Of a DNA stretch of 64,000 bases, positions 28,295-37,391 are shown piece by piece. Source of the DNA: JBATTK01 sp049670505 (lineage in GTDB: Bacteria > Bacteroidota > Bacteroidia > Flavobacteriales > Flavobacteriaceae); the NCBI GenBank assembly GCA_049670505.1, contig JBATTK010000138.1, positions 1-64,000 on the forward strand. Reading direction: 5' to 3'. The notes below the pieces were generated by a model, which was given only the letters and a program-made list of their open reading frames with translations, did not search any database and was not told where the DNA came from. A program made the position numbers and the translations under genes. Position 1 is the first letter of the stretch, and the number at the start of each line of letters is the position of its first letter.

Positions 28295-29260
28295 ATGGAT
28301 TTCACTAACCCGTTAGTTTACGGTGTACCCTGTTTTATTGCCTTTATACTTTTGGAACTTACCTATAGTAAGACCCATGGGGATGATCATCTGTATGAAT
28401 GGAAAGATTTGTTCGCGAGTGGCTTTATGGGGCTTGGCTCCGCCATTATAGCGCCGTTGATCAAAGTGATTTCGGCAATCGTTATTTTTAATTTCGTTTA
28501 TGACCTGTGCAATCCGATGGTCGATGGCATTAGAACCAACGTCTTGGGGTATGAGTCTTTTGGATATGTCTGGTATATTTGGCTACTATGCCAATTTGCC
28601 GATGATTTTACGTATTACTGGTTTCACAGGGCCAATCATGAAATTCGGATTCTTTGGGCGGCCCATATTGTACATCATTCCTCCGATAATTTTAATTTAG
28701 GTACCGCCGTTCGTAACGGATGGTTTACTATTTTGTACAAGCCGTTATTTTATATGTGGATGCCGGCTATAGGTTTTCCTCCGGAAATGGTGGTCGTTTG
28801 TTTGGGTATAGAGGCCTTATGGCAATTTCAGTTGCACTCCGTATATATTCCTAAGATGGGATTTATAGAAAAGATATTCAATACACATACCATGCATCAA
28901 GTACATCACGCACAGAATGTGGAGTATTTGGATAAAAATCATGGTGGCTTCTTAAATATATTCGATAAGATTTTTGGCACTTGGAAAGAATTGGATGATG
29001 ATGTAGATGTAAAATATGGGGTTATCCATGCGCCTAATTCCCATAACCCGGTAGTTATCCTTACCCATGAATTTAAGGACATTTATAACGACGTAAAGAA
29101 GGCCAAAAAGCTCTCCCATGCGTTGATGTACATTTTTGGACCTCCAGGATGGAGTCCAGATGGCAGTACGTTGACGGTAAGACAGCAACAGCAACAGTTC
29201 AAAAAGTTCAAAGAGGAGAAAAAGGGGAATCCCGAAATAGTGTTCAGCAGGCCCAACTAA
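28295..29260 (+). CDS. Sterol desaturase/fatty acid hydroxylase family protein
   Basis: A 321-residue integral membrane di-iron enzyme. Three to four hydrophobic spans precede the histidine clusters HRANH, HIVHHSSD and HTMHQVHH that bind the iron pair. Bacterial members hydroxylate lipids, carotenoids or sphingolipids; the substrate here is not evident. The gene follows parC by 67 bp on the same strand and ends 8 bp before the convergent TerC gene. Confidence 0.9.
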   Translation: MDFTNPLVYGVPCFIAFILLELTYSKTHGDDHLYEWKDLFASGFMGLGSAIIAPLIKVISAIVIFNFVYDLCNPMVDGIRTNVLGYESFGYVWYIWLLCQFADDFTYYWFHRANHEIRILWAAHIVHHSSDNFNLGTAVRNGWFTILYKPLFYMWMPAIGFPPEMVVVCLGIEALWQFQLHSVYIPKMGFIEKIFNTHTMHQVHHAQNVEYLDKNHGGFLNIFDKIFGTWKELDDDVDVKYGVIHAPNSHNPVVILTHEFKDIYNDVKKAKKLSHALMYIFGPPGWSPDGSTLTVRQQQQQFKKFKEEKKGNPEIVFSRPN

Positions 29261-29268
29261 ACCACTTC

Positions 29269-30093
29269 TTACACGCCACCGCCTTCTATCGCCTCACTTG
29301 TGGCTACCTTTTTATTTTTCCGCATTCGCATATCAAAAAACTCCACCATTAGTGAAAATGCTATAGTGAAATAAAGATATCCTTTTGGAATAGCGCCTAC
29401 TTCGTTGCCAAATACGATGAGATGGGAAATATGGGCGGACTCCGCGACCAACATAAAACCGATTAGGATTAAAAATGATAATCCCAGTATCTGAATAGAA
29501 GGATGTCTATTCACAAATTCGCCCACAGGGTTGGCGAACAACATCATAATAATTACCGAAATCATTACGGCAACGATCATCAGAACCAAGGCATCGTTGG
29601 GGTTTGGTGATATCCCACTGGTCATTCCTATGGCCGTGAGGATGGAGTCAAAAGAAAAGACGATGTTGATGACCGTTATTTGTACTATGGCGTTGGATAG
29701 GGATGAAGAACGACTTTTGGTAACCTCCCTTTCATCATGGCCCTTATCTTCTACTTTTTCACGTATTTCCCTGGTGCTTTTATAGAGCAGGAACAGGCCT
29801 CCTCCAAACAGGATAAGGGCCTGGCCGCTAATCCCCCCTGTAATCCAATCCCCGTCAATAACCCAAAAAGGTTTTTTCATTGAAGTCAATAAGGTGATGC
29901 CGAACAGTAATACAATACGCATTACCATTGCGAGTACCAGTCCGATATTAGTAGCTTTTTTGCGCTGATTTTTCTGCAGTTTCCCGGCGGCGATAGAGAT
30001 AAAAATGATATTGTCTATACCTAGAACAATTTCCAAAAAAGTAAGTGTCAATAAGGCTATCCAGGCATCGGGGCTAGCGAAAATTTCAAACAT
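29269..30093 (-). CDS. TerC family membrane protein
   Basis: A 274-residue protein with seven or so transmembrane segments. The motifs EIVLGIDNIIFI (21-32) and VFSFDSILTAIGM are the acidic repeats of TerC/Alx proteins, which in characterised members export manganese or supply metal to secreted enzymes. A charged cytoplasmic loop (REIREKVEDKGHDEREVTKSR region) separates the halves. It is 2 bp downstream of the small lipoprotein gene, suggesting cotranscription. No yybP-ykoY element was recognised upstream. Confidence 0.93.
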   Translation of the reverse strand: MFEIFASPDAWIALLTLTFLEIVLGIDNIIFISIAAGKLQKNQRKKATNIGLVLAMVMRIVLLFGITLLTSMKKPFWVIDGDWITGGISGQALILFGGGLFLLYKSTREIREKVEDKGHDEREVTKSRSSSLSNAIVQITVINIVFSFDSILTAIGMTSGISPNPNDALVLMIVAVMISVIIMMLFANPVGEFVNRHPSIQILGLSFLILIGFMLVAESAHISHLIVFGNEVGAIPKGYLYFTIAFSLMVEFFDMRMRKNKKVATSEAIEGGGV

Positions 30094-30095
30094 TT

Positions 30096-30479
30096 TTAGT
30101 TGGTTTTTACGGCGGTTCCTTTTTTAACGACCAATTTCTTTTTGGGGTCCCTAACGGCTCTCTTATATTCAAAGGTGTAGCCGTTATTGGTAGTACTTAT
30201 AATTTTATAGTGTATGGCCGCTTGGTTGTCCAAGGGCCTCAAAACGAATTCACATTCGTTGATCCATCGGACGGTTGCGCTATCGGTCCGGTTTTCATAA
30301 TACTCTACACTGTAAGCGTCCGTCCGCGTAAAACGGCCGGATTTTTTTTCGCCTTCGATTTCGTAGTCAAACTGAAACGTTCCCGTTTTAAAGTCTTTGC
30401 AATTGCGTTCGGGCTGGTAGCAGGAATGAAGCATTGTGATAATTCCGAGGGAGAAAATGAATCTTTTTAACATGGCCAC
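30096..30479 (-). CDS. Small conserved lipoprotein
   Basis: A 127-residue lipoprotein (MLHSC, Cys20). The segment CYQPERNCKDFKTGTFQF is highly characteristic of a flavobacterial family; homologues are sometimes labelled DNA topoisomerase IV in databases, apparently because of the neighbouring parE-parC genes, but nothing here resembles a topoisomerase. It heads a likely two-gene unit with TerC. Function unknown. Confidence 0.78.
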   Translation of the reverse strand: MAMLKRFIFSLGIITMLHSCYQPERNCKDFKTGTFQFDYEIEGEKKSGRFTRTDAYSVEYYENRTDSATVRWINECEFVLRPLDNQAAIHYKIISTTNNGYTFEYKRAVRDPKKKLVVKKGTAVKTN

Positions 30480-30596
30480 AAATTAAGAAATTAGCAGCTG
30501 GATACCGCACTAATCGTAAAAATATACTAGTCATTGGGTAACTGAAAACCAGAAACTGGACACTCAATACTGAATACGGAAAACTAGGTGCTGAAT

Positions 30597-30706
30597 GTCA
30601 TTTCGATACATTTTCCATACGGAAATCACTCAATGACCGTATATAGGTGCCTGAGTGATCGTGAAACGATAGTATCGAAGGCATACGGTCAAATAGTAAA
30701 TAGTTT
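30597..30706 (+). repeat. Dispersed palindromic repeat, copy C
   Basis: Same orientation and layout as copy A, with the inner ATCACTCA/TGAGTGAT pair intact. Its outer arms carry point changes (TTCGATACATTT and ATAGTATCGAAG), so it pairs less well. It is preceded by a low-complexity tract (30540-30596), as copy B is followed by one. Confidence 0.82.
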
Positions 30707-30771
30707 TATAGAAATTAGGCATATCTGTCAAAAGGTAGGGTTTTGACGAACGATTGCTCCAATAGCGTAGT

Positions 30772-31137
30772 TTAGCTTTTTGGCTCATAGGATTCAAAGC
30801 TACCGTCCGTATAAAAAACAATAATCTTATCTATGGACTTTGAGCTAGGAACCGCAGTAAAATCGGTCTTTTTTTTAAGGGGAGAAGTAGTGGTGGCATC
30901 TTGTGGAAGATTGGAAGGGAAAATTCCCTTTCCATTCAACAGCCAATACAAATTTACTTCTGGAAATGCTTTTATCACCTTCATTACAAATTCTAGACTT
31001 GGTTTGTTCCTTCCGGTCAACAAATGCGAAATACTTGAACGCTGTACACTTATGCTATCGGCAAACGCAGAAGCGGATAGCCCGTAATAGTCCATTATTT
31101 TTTCCAACCGCTTAATAAAATCCGCAGAGTTTACCAT
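30772..31137 (-). CDS. XRE-family transcriptional regulator
   Basis: A 121-residue DNA-binding protein. The N-terminal helix-turn-helix covers about residues 5-65 (GLSASAFADSISVQRSSISHLLTGRNKPS), followed by NLYWLLNGKG, a motif shared with the other XRE protein of this window (46145-46540), then a short unstructured tail. Divergent from the M14 peptidase gene, it may control that gene and itself through GTAAAAT boxes in between. Effector unknown. Confidence 0.85.
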   Translation of the reverse strand: MVNSADFIKRLEKIMDYYGLSASAFADSISVQRSSISHLLTGRNKPSLEFVMKVIKAFPEVNLYWLLNGKGIFPSNLPQDATTTSPLKKKTDFTAVPSSKSIDKIIVFYTDGSFESYEPKS

Positions 31138-31153
31138 TGTAATATATCTACTT

Positions 31154-31161
31154 CAAAAATA
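31154..31161 (-). promoter_or_regulatory. -7 element TATTTTTG for the XRE gene
   Basis: A full TAnnTTTG match on the minus strand, 16 bp before the regulator's ATG. It is followed upstream by the GTAAAAT boxes. Confidence 0.5.
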
Positions 31162-31173
31162 AACAAAAGAATA

Positions 31174-31267
31174 CATTTTACAGGCAGGGCAAAAGTAAAA
31201 TACCATATAAACATTGAAGTAAAATATAACATAATGATATTTAAAATATTGATTATATGAATTTTAC
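31174..31267. promoter_or_regulatory. Repeated GTAAAAT/ATTTTAC boxes between divergent genes
   Basis: ATTTTAC (31175-31181) and GTAAAAT (31195-31201) form an inverted pair, with further copies near 31222-31228 (GTAAAAT) and 31260-31266 (ATTTTAC). Repeated inverted words beside an XRE gene suggest its operator. The region is very AT-rich, so chance is possible. Confidence 0.35.
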
Positions 31268-31396
31268 ATCATTAGATAATTATTATTTATCTTTTGAAGA
31301 CAAATTGTTTACAATGTTATATTATTGGTTGGATCCTGATTGAAGCATATGTATACATTCGTAAACATTGATTACAGTTGTAATATAAATTGGAGT

Positions 31397-31404
31397 TATT
31401 TTTG
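31397..31404 (+). promoter_or_regulatory. -7 element TATTTTTG for the M14 peptidase gene
   Basis: A full TAnnTTTG match with a TTG 16 bp upstream (31378-31380). Transcription would begin near 31411, which rules out the in-frame ATG at 31340 and supports the ATG at 31427. Confidence 0.6.
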
Positions 31405-31426
31405 TAACCTAAAATTAGAAGCCGCC

Positions 31427-32533
31427 ATGGCCCTATCTGAAATAGCCCATACCAAAATCATGGAACAAAGTGTTCGGGGACGTTATATTGTCAACGCGGA
31501 TATTCTTAGGTTTTTGAAGAATGTTCCCGAAGAGTTCGCAATAACTACTGCCGGAAAATCCGTTTTAGACGAACCGATCAAAACAGTGACTTTAGGTAGG
31601 GGGCCAAAAAAAGTATTAATGTGGTCACAGATGCACGGCAATGAATCCACCACCACCAAAGCCGTACTGGATCTTATCAATTTTTTGAGTGTACCTTCTA
31701 TACTTAGCGAGGGTATAAAAAGCAACTGCACCATTAAAATAATTCCAATCCTCAATCCTGATGGAGCCGCTGCCTATACAAGAACCAATGCTAACGAAAT
31801 AGACCTCAATAGGGATGCCCAAAAACTTAATGAACCCGAAAGCGGGATTTTACGAAAGGTGTACAACGATTTTAAGCCAGACTATTGCTTTAATCTACAT
31901 GATCAGAGAACAATTTTTAACGTAGGCGACACCAATAAGCCCGCTACTGTATCTTTTTTGGCCCCTGCACATGATACACAGCGCACGGTATCCGAAACAA
32001 GGGCCATAAGTATGCAACTTATTGTTGCAATGAACAAAGTATTGCAGCAACTGATACCCGGACAGATAGGTAGGTATGACGATGCGTTTAACAACAATTG
32101 TGTGGGAGATACTTTTCAAGTGCTACGAACACCTACCATTTTATTTGAAGCCGGACATTTTCCCGATGATTATACAAGGGAAAAAACCAGGGAATACATC
32201 TTTTATGCCCTGATAACGGCCATGGATAACATTGCAAACGATAGGATATCGGATTATACGGTAGCGGATTACTTTAAAATTCCGGAAAACGGGAAATTAT
32301 TTTTTGATATCCTTATTAAAAATGCACAAAAATTGGGTAAAGGATACCCAAACGGAACCACAATAGGTATTTTATACCGGGAAATTTTAGAAAACGGTAC
32401 CGTAGTCCTCAAACCTAAAATCGAGAAAACTGGCACACTGGATTCGTATTATGGACATATGACATATAACTGTCTAAATAGCAGTGATTTAGAAAATTTG
32501 ATGCAAGAAACTGCTCTTATACAACTTCTATAA
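31427..32533 (+). CDS. M14-family zinc carboxypeptidase-like protein
   Basis: A 368-residue protein from the chosen ATG. Zinc ligands are visible as His70 and Glu73 (SQMHGNEST) and His158 (LHDQRT); the catalytic Glu is Glu241 in FEAGHFPDD. No signal peptide is seen, so it is probably cytoplasmic, unlike many secreted carboxypeptidases. It may act on peptidoglycan-derived or other small peptides or amides. It is divergent from an XRE gene and followed by an Lrp-type gene. Confidence 0.87.
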   Translation: MALSEIAHTKIMEQSVRGRYIVNADILRFLKNVPEEFAITTAGKSVLDEPIKTVTLGRGPKKVLMWSQMHGNESTTTKAVLDLINFLSVPSILSEGIKSNCTIKIIPILNPDGAAAYTRTNANEIDLNRDAQKLNEPESGILRKVYNDFKPDYCFNLHDQRTIFNVGDTNKPATVSFLAPAHDTQRTVSETRAISMQLIVAMNKVLQQLIPGQIGRYDDAFNNNCVGDTFQVLRTPTILFEAGHFPDDYTREKTREYIFYALITAMDNIANDRISDYTVADYFKIPENGKLFFDILIKNAQKLGKGYPNGTTIGILYREILENGTVVLKPKIEKTGTLDSYYGHMTYNCLNSSDLENLMQETALIQLL

Positions 32534-32647
32534 CGTATTATCAGAATCATTAAAAACCAAATATGTTTACATTTTTGATAAAAAAAACTAATATTTATTA
32601 CATTTATTTTCTTAATTTTTTATTTTTGTTAAAAATATCACGATAAA

Positions 32648-33127
32648 ATGAGCAAAGTAAAATTGGACGAAATAGATCACCAGATTCTGGATATGTTGAT
32701 CGATAATACCAGAACACCTTTTACGGATATCGCCAAGAAACTTCTAATTTCCGCAGGTACGGTTCACGTTAGGGTTAAAAAAATGGAGGAAGCGGGTATT
32801 ATAAAGGGCTCCTCGCTTACCTTGGATTATGTAAAACTTGGATATGCCTTTATCGCCTATGTGGGTATTTTTCTGGAGAAGACCCATCAAACCAAATTTG
32901 TGTTGGAGCGCTTGAATCAGATTCCCTATGTAACGGTAGCGCATATAACCACCGGGAAGTTCAATATTTTCTGTAAAATACGTGCTAAAGACACCAATCA
33001 CGCCAAAAACATCATTTTTAAAATAGACGATATCGATGGCATCAGTAGAACGGAGACTATGATTTCCTTGGAAGAAAGCATTAATGATAAAAAGCGTTTG
33101 ATGCATACCATATTCAACGAAATGTAA
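32648..33127 (+). CDS. Lrp/AsnC-family regulator
   Basis: A 159-residue protein with an N-terminal winged helix (LDEIDHQILDMLIDNTRTPFTDIAKKL... about 5-60) and a C-terminal RAM ligand-binding domain (about 70-150). Such regulators sense amino acids and form octamers. The amino-acid effector is unknown. It is followed by a small hairpin before the DinB gene and is likely monocistronic. Confidence 0.93.
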   Translation: MSKVKLDEIDHQILDMLIDNTRTPFTDIAKKLLISAGTVHVRVKKMEEAGIIKGSSLTLDYVKLGYAFIAYVGIFLEKTHQTKFVLERLNQIPYVTVAHITTGKFNIFCKIRAKDTNHAKNIIFKIDDIDGISRTETMISLEESINDKKRLMHTIFNEM

Positions 33128-33150
33128 TTAAACTATACATAAATATAATG

Positions 33151-33178
33151 GTCCCGTTCCTAATGTGCGGGATTTTTA
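33151..33178 (+). terminator. Short hairpin after the Lrp gene
   Basis: TCCCG...CGGGA with a 10-nt loop followed by TTTTTACTTTT. The stem is short, so it is a weak candidate. It lies 24 bp past the stop codon, inside the upstream extension of the DinB frame. TACTTTTG (33177-33184) at its end also matches a -7 element. Confidence 0.45.
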
Positions 33179-33189
33179 CTTTTGGTCCA

Positions 33190-33705
33190 ATGAGAAAATC
33201 GGCACTTCAAGAACATGAGCTGGAACAATTTTATGGAATGTACATTGCAGTATTGGAGGACGTAGAATTGTTGGAAACTCTAGAAAATGGAATGGAAGAC
33301 TTTGTACGGTTCATCAAAGGTATTCCAAATGAAAAACTTCATTATGCCTATGCAAAGGGAAAATGGACCATTGCGGAGGTAATAACCCATATTATTGACG
33401 CAGAGCGCATTTTTCAATATCGCGCTTTTCGCTTTTCTCGAAATGATAAGACACACTTGGCCGGTTTTGAACAGAACGGATATGTTTTGGAATCCAACGC
33501 TATTGATAAAAGCAAAGAAGATTTGATAGCGGAATATACATTGGTAAGAAAATGTACCTTATCCCTATTTAGGGGACTGGATAATGAAAAACTAGGACGT
33601 GAAGGTATCGCCAGTGATATTCCATGGACTGTTGGTGGATTGGGGTTTGTTATCTGCGGGCATCAGGAACATCACCAAAAGATAGTAGAGGAACGCTACC
33701 TATAG
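33190..33705 (+). CDS. DinB-like superfamily protein
   Basis: A 171-residue four-helix-bundle protein. The ATG at 33190 was chosen because the longer frame runs through a hairpin. The metal-site histidines typical of DinB/YfiT proteins appear in ITHIIDAERIFQYRA and in GHQEHHQKIV. Such proteins include thiol transferases (bacillithiol- or mycothiol-dependent) and uncharacterised members. Its stop is 1 bp from the stop of the convergent gene. Confidence 0.85.
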   Translation: MRKSALQEHELEQFYGMYIAVLEDVELLETLENGMEDFVRFIKGIPNEKLHYAYAKGKWTIAEVITHIIDAERIFQYRAFRFSRNDKTHLAGFEQNGYVLESNAIDKSKEDLIAEYTLVRKCTLSLFRGLDNEKLGREGIASDIPWTVGGLGFVICGHQEHHQKIVEERYL

Positions 33706-33706
33706 G

Positions 33707-34042
33707 TTATTCCAAATCACTGTCCTCGTCAAATTCCTGGTCCGCGGTCATCTCCGCATCAATTTCACCCGAATTGACCTCTTCTAGGATAGCCTCTGGC
33801 TTGCTTTCCAATTCCTTTTCCATAACATCATCAAAATTGGCTATGAAATTGGACAAATTCTTACTTATCTTGACCAGATAAAGCGTATCTTTCGTTCTAA
33901 GTTCCACTGTTTCAATGATTTCCCCTTTTGCATTCTTAAACGAAATGATATCACCATCACCGTAGCCGTGCGGATAAGTTTCAATGAGGAGGGCCGCCAC
34001 TTCGTGGTTTAATTTTTTGTAATCTATCAGTACTCTTTTCAT
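33707..34042 (-). CDS. Conserved acidic protein (often labelled DNA primase)
   Basis: A 111-residue cytoplasmic protein starting MKRVLIDYKKLNHEV, the usual beginning of this flavobacterial family. The first ~75 residues form a compact domain (ETYPHGYGDGDIISFKNAKGE and DTLYLVKIS), the rest is an acidic tail ending EFDEDSDLE. Homologues carry the name DNA primase in some databases, but no primase domain is visible. It lies downstream of aroB, 99 bp away on the same strand. Confidence 0.8.
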   Translation of the reverse strand: MKRVLIDYKKLNHEVAALLIETYPHGYGDGDIISFKNAKGEIIETVELRTKDTLYLVKISKNLSNFIANFDDVMEKELESKPEAILEEVNSGEIDAEMTADQEFDEDSDLE

Positions 34043-34141
34043 AGTTAGGTTATTTTGGTATTCCATTATCCTAAACTATAGCTTTTTTACGTCCGTAATT
34101 TTAAAGAGTTGTCAAACGTACAATTTTAGTATATGTAGTGC

Positions 34142-35203
34142 CTATTCTTTGTAGTAAGCAAATGCTTGGGCGAACAAATCTTCAGGTACCCTAACATCGA
34201 TAACCGTTTCACCTATATGCTTGATCAATACAAAATTCACATTGCCGTGGGAGTTTTTCTTATCGAATTTCAACAAGGATAGGATTTCTTCGATATCGGT
34301 ATTTGAAAAATCGACTTTTTTATATCGGGACAGGAAACTTGTTTTTATATCATGGAGTTCGTCTTGGGAGAGTCCCTCCAATTTATAGGAAAGAAAAGCC
34401 TCCAGTATCATTCCCACCGCAATGGCCTCCCCATGCAATAGAAGATCGTGCTCCGGACTTTCCAAAAAATGCGATTCAATGGCGTGTCCGAGGGTATGCC
34501 CAAAATTCAGGATTTTACGAAAATGTTGTTCGGTAGGATCCTGTAGTACTACTTCATTTTTTAGGACTACGGAATTATGGATAAGGAGATCCATATCCTC
34601 AAAATTGGAAACGGACTTCAAACTTTTCCAATACGCTGCATCCCGTATCAATCCATGTTTTAGCATCTCGGCAAAACCACTTTGAAGTTGACGCTCTTCC
34701 AAGGTCTTTAAAAAATGGGGGATCACTAATACCATTTTTGGTTGATTAATGACCCCGATTTGATTCTTGAGCGCGCCCAGATCCACTCCTGTCTTTCCTC
34801 CAACCGATGCATCTACCATGGCCAATAGGGTAGTAGGGACATTAATGAAATCTATGCCGCGCTTGTAGCATGAAGCTACAAAACCACCTAGATCGGTTAC
34901 TACGCCGCCCCCTAGATTGATCAGAATACTTTTCCGATCGGCATCCAGTTCAGACATACGCTCCCAAACCTGGGTACAGGTATGAATGTTTTTGTGGATT
35001 TCACCGGCCTCTATTTCAATTATCTCAAATGCATAATCGCGTTCTAACTGCACTAAAAAGTTGGGCAGACAGTGTTGGTGCGTGTTCTCGTCTACAAGGA
35101 TAAAAACTTTGGAATAGTTACTTTTGGCCAGATGTGAATTTAGCAGGGTATAGGCCGTTTCGTTAAAATGGACAGCGTAGGTGGAAGTAGTAATGGATTC
35201 CAT
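34142..35203 (-). CDS. aroB: 3-dehydroquinate synthase
   Basis: A 353-residue enzyme of the shikimate pathway converting DAHP to 3-dehydroquinate with NAD and a divalent metal. The segments EAGEIHKN, NLGGGVVTDLGGFVASCYKRG, PTTLLAMVDASVGGKTG and the metal-site region NFGHTLGHAIES are diagnostic. It is divergent from proline dehydrogenase. Confidence 0.96.
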   Translation of the reverse strand: MESITTSTYAVHFNETAYTLLNSHLAKSNYSKVFILVDENTHQHCLPNFLVQLERDYAFEIIEIEAGEIHKNIHTCTQVWERMSELDADRKSILINLGGGVVTDLGGFVASCYKRGIDFINVPTTLLAMVDASVGGKTGVDLGALKNQIGVINQPKMVLVIPHFLKTLEERQLQSGFAEMLKHGLIRDAAYWKSLKSVSNFEDMDLLIHNSVVLKNEVVLQDPTEQHFRKILNFGHTLGHAIESHFLESPEHDLLLHGEAIAVGMILEAFLSYKLEGLSQDELHDIKTSFLSRYKKVDFSNTDIEEILSLLKFDKKNSHGNVNFVLIKHIGETVIDVRVPEDLFAQAFAYYKE

Positions 35204-35315
35204 AAATTCTTCTTTTATTATGCCTGAAATCCCAACAACAGCCGGAAGGGATTAATATAGGTTTAAGACACAAAATAAAGCTTATTTTTAATCAATGGAA
35301 TACAATTTCTGTGAT

Positions 35316-35323
35316 TATATTTG
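35316..35323 (+). promoter_or_regulatory. -7 element TATATTTG for proline dehydrogenase
   Basis: A full TAnnTTTG match 22 bp before the chosen ATG. It makes the TTG at 35337 an unlikely start. Confidence 0.55.
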
Positions 35324-35345
35324 ATTCGTTAAAAAATTGATAGAA

Positions 35346-36512
35346 ATGTCCTCTTTTTTTGAAGATACTGCAACCGCATTTGCTTTAAAGACCGACTCCG
35401 AACTGGAACGGGCCTATTTTTTGTTCAAGTTGATAGGTAATGAACCTTTGGTAAAAATAGGCACCGCCGTTACCAATTTTGCCATTAAGGCACACCTCCC
35501 CGTTGAGGGATTGATACGCGCCACGGTCTTTGATCATTTCTGTGGTGGTGTCAACGAAGATGATTGTATGCCGGTGGTAGATAAAATGTGGGAGAAAGGA
35601 GTCTGTTCCGTATTGGATTATTCGGTAGAAGGAAAGGAGGATGAAGATCCTTTGGATAATGCATTGGCCATGATCTTAAAGGTGCTGGACTTTGTAAAAG
35701 AGAAAGATGCAATTCCCTTTGCGGTTTTTAAACCAACGGGCTATGGAAGGCGTGCCTTGTTCAGAAAGATAGGGGAAGGGCAGTCTTTGACAACTGCCGA
35801 GCAGGCAGAATGGAAAAGGGTAGTGGGGCGTTTTGATACTACTTGCAAAAAAGCCTATGACCTGGATGTTTCCTTATTGATCGATGCCGAAGAAAGTTGG
35901 ATGCAAGATGCCGCCGATCGTTTGGTAGAGGATATGATGCGCAAGTACAATAGGAAGAAGGCCATTGTGTTCAATACCTTGCAAATGTATCGTTGGGACC
36001 GAATGGACTATTTGAAAAGCTTGCATGAACGGGCTCTGGAAGCCGACTTTAAAATTGGTATTAAGACGGTTCGTGGCGCCTATATGGAAAAAGAGAACGA
36101 TAGGGCGGAAGAAAAAGGTTATCCCACGCCCATATGCGCGTCCAAGAAGGCCACCGATGCGAATTTTGATTCCGCTATTTCCTTTATCATTACACATTTG
36201 GATACGATATCTGTTTTTGCAGGTACCCATAACGAGGCTAGTAGCCAACGACTAATGGAACTTATGCAAAAAGAGAATATTGCCAATAATGATGAACAGA
36301 TCTGGTTTGGGCAGTTGTATGGAATGAGTGATCATATTTCGTTCAACCTTGCCGCAAAGGGATACAATGTGGCCAAATATTTGCCTTTTGGTCCGGTCCG
36401 CGATGTTATGCCCTATCTGATACGAAGGGCGGAGGAAAACACTTCTGTAGCCGGACAGACCAATCGGGAGTTGGAATTATTGAAAAAGGAGCGGAAACGA
36501 AGGAAAATCTAG
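35346..36512 (+). CDS. putA: Proline dehydrogenase
   Basis: A 388-residue stand-alone PRODH domain, FAD-dependent, oxidising L-proline to pyrroline-5-carboxylate and passing electrons to quinone. TIM-barrel segments VFKPTGYGRRALF, LLIDAEESW, KTVRGAYMEKE and the C-terminal YLPFGPVRDVMPYLIRRAEEN are diagnostic. There is no fused P5C dehydrogenase domain; that enzyme must be encoded elsewhere. The ATG is preferred to a TTG 9 bp upstream. Confidence 0.94.
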   Translation: MSSFFEDTATAFALKTDSELERAYFLFKLIGNEPLVKIGTAVTNFAIKAHLPVEGLIRATVFDHFCGGVNEDDCMPVVDKMWEKGVCSVLDYSVEGKEDEDPLDNALAMILKVLDFVKEKDAIPFAVFKPTGYGRRALFRKIGEGQSLTTAEQAEWKRVVGRFDTTCKKAYDLDVSLLIDAEESWMQDAADRLVEDMMRKYNRKKAIVFNTLQMYRWDRMDYLKSLHERALEADFKIGIKTVRGAYMEKENDRAEEKGYPTPICASKKATDANFDSAISFIITHLDTISVFAGTHNEASSQRLMELMQKENIANNDEQIWFGQLYGMSDHISFNLAAKGYNVAKYLPFGPVRDVMPYLIRRAEENTSVAGQTNRELELLKKERKRRKI

Positions 36513-36527
36513 TTTGTCCCCATGGAA

Positions 36528-37391
36528 TTATTCTTGCTCCATCATCTGAATGGCAGCAGCTACGAACATTTCTATGGACCCCTTCCGATATTCGAAAAAC
36601 AGGTCGGGTTCTATTAATTCTATTTCCATCAAAATGAATTCTCCCTCCTTGATCAATCCATCCACCCGAGCGTATAGGATGCCCTCACCAAATTGGGATA
36701 GAATATGGGAAGCTGTTGCTATGATGCTGTTATCGGGTTCAAATGGTTTTGTGATTCCCCCGTACTCCGACTGTACCCTGAATTCGCCCGATGCTGCCTT
36801 CTTTAATACCGTATGTGAGTAATGTCCATTAAAAAATAAGAGGGACAGTTCACCAAAGCTTTGTACTTCCGGCATAAACTTTTGAACGAGTAGGTCGCGC
36901 TCAAATGCAATGGTTTTGTACTTTTTTTGCACTTTTGCCACTTCTTTAGGTACGAACATCTCGGTTAAAAAAGCACTAGCGGATATCGCCGGTTTTATAA
37001 CTGCCTGTTGCCATTCCAATTCCTTCAGTCGGGATAGATCCAGATCAGGGGTTTGATCTATAAAAAGCGAAGGAACGATTTTTACCCCCTCTTCCTCCAA
37101 TTTTTTCAAGTAAAATTTATGTTGATTGGATCGTATAGTAGAAATGGGATTCAGTGTTTTGATACCGTAATTTTCAATACGCCTAAGCCATGCTGAAAAG
37201 GTTTCCGGATGAAGGTGATAATCCCATATGGACCGAATGATCAGGTTATCATATATTGCCCAATTTATAGACGGGTCGTCCCAGACCAGGGCTTCGGCGA
37301 TGATATTCTTTTTCCCAAAAAGCGATAGGAGGGCTTGTTCACTCGTTGTTAGGGAACTAACCTCTTTGCAAGTCACGATACCAATTTTCAT
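36528..37391 (-). CDS. ATP-grasp protein, glutathione synthetase-like
   Basis: A 287-residue protein with an N-terminal pre-ATP-grasp domain, then KPAISASAFLT and FMPEVQSFGELSLLFFNGHYSH, which match the ATP-grasp fold of RimK/glutathione-synthetase-like ligases; VDGLIKEGEFILMEIELIEPDLFF holds the metal-binding acidic residues. It should ligate a carboxylate to an amine or thiol; substrates are unknown. It overlaps the upstream gene by 4 bp (ATGA), so the two are translationally coupled. Confidence 0.85.
   Translation of the reverse strand: MKIGIVTCKEVSSLTTSEQALLSLFGKKNIIAEALVWDDPSINWAIYDNLIIRSIWDYHLHPETFSAWLRRIENYGIKTLNPISTIRSNQHKFYLKKLEEEGVKIVPSLFIDQTPDLDLSRLKELEWQQAVIKPAISASAFLTEMFVPKEVAKVQKKYKTIAFERDLLVQKFMPEVQSFGELSLLFFNGHYSHTVLKKAASGEFRVQSEYGGITKPFEPDNSIIATASHILSQFGEGILYARVDGLIKEGEFILMEIELIEPDLFFEYRKGSIEMFVAAAIQMMEQE

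Noticed and set aside
30096..30479. Topoisomerase IV annotation for the small lipoprotein
   Set aside because: The protein is a 127-residue lipoprotein without any topoisomerase motif; the name would come from neighbouring genes only.
31340..31426. Earlier start for the M14 peptidase
   Set aside because: It is upstream of a full TAnnTTTG promoter element, so it would not be in the transcript.
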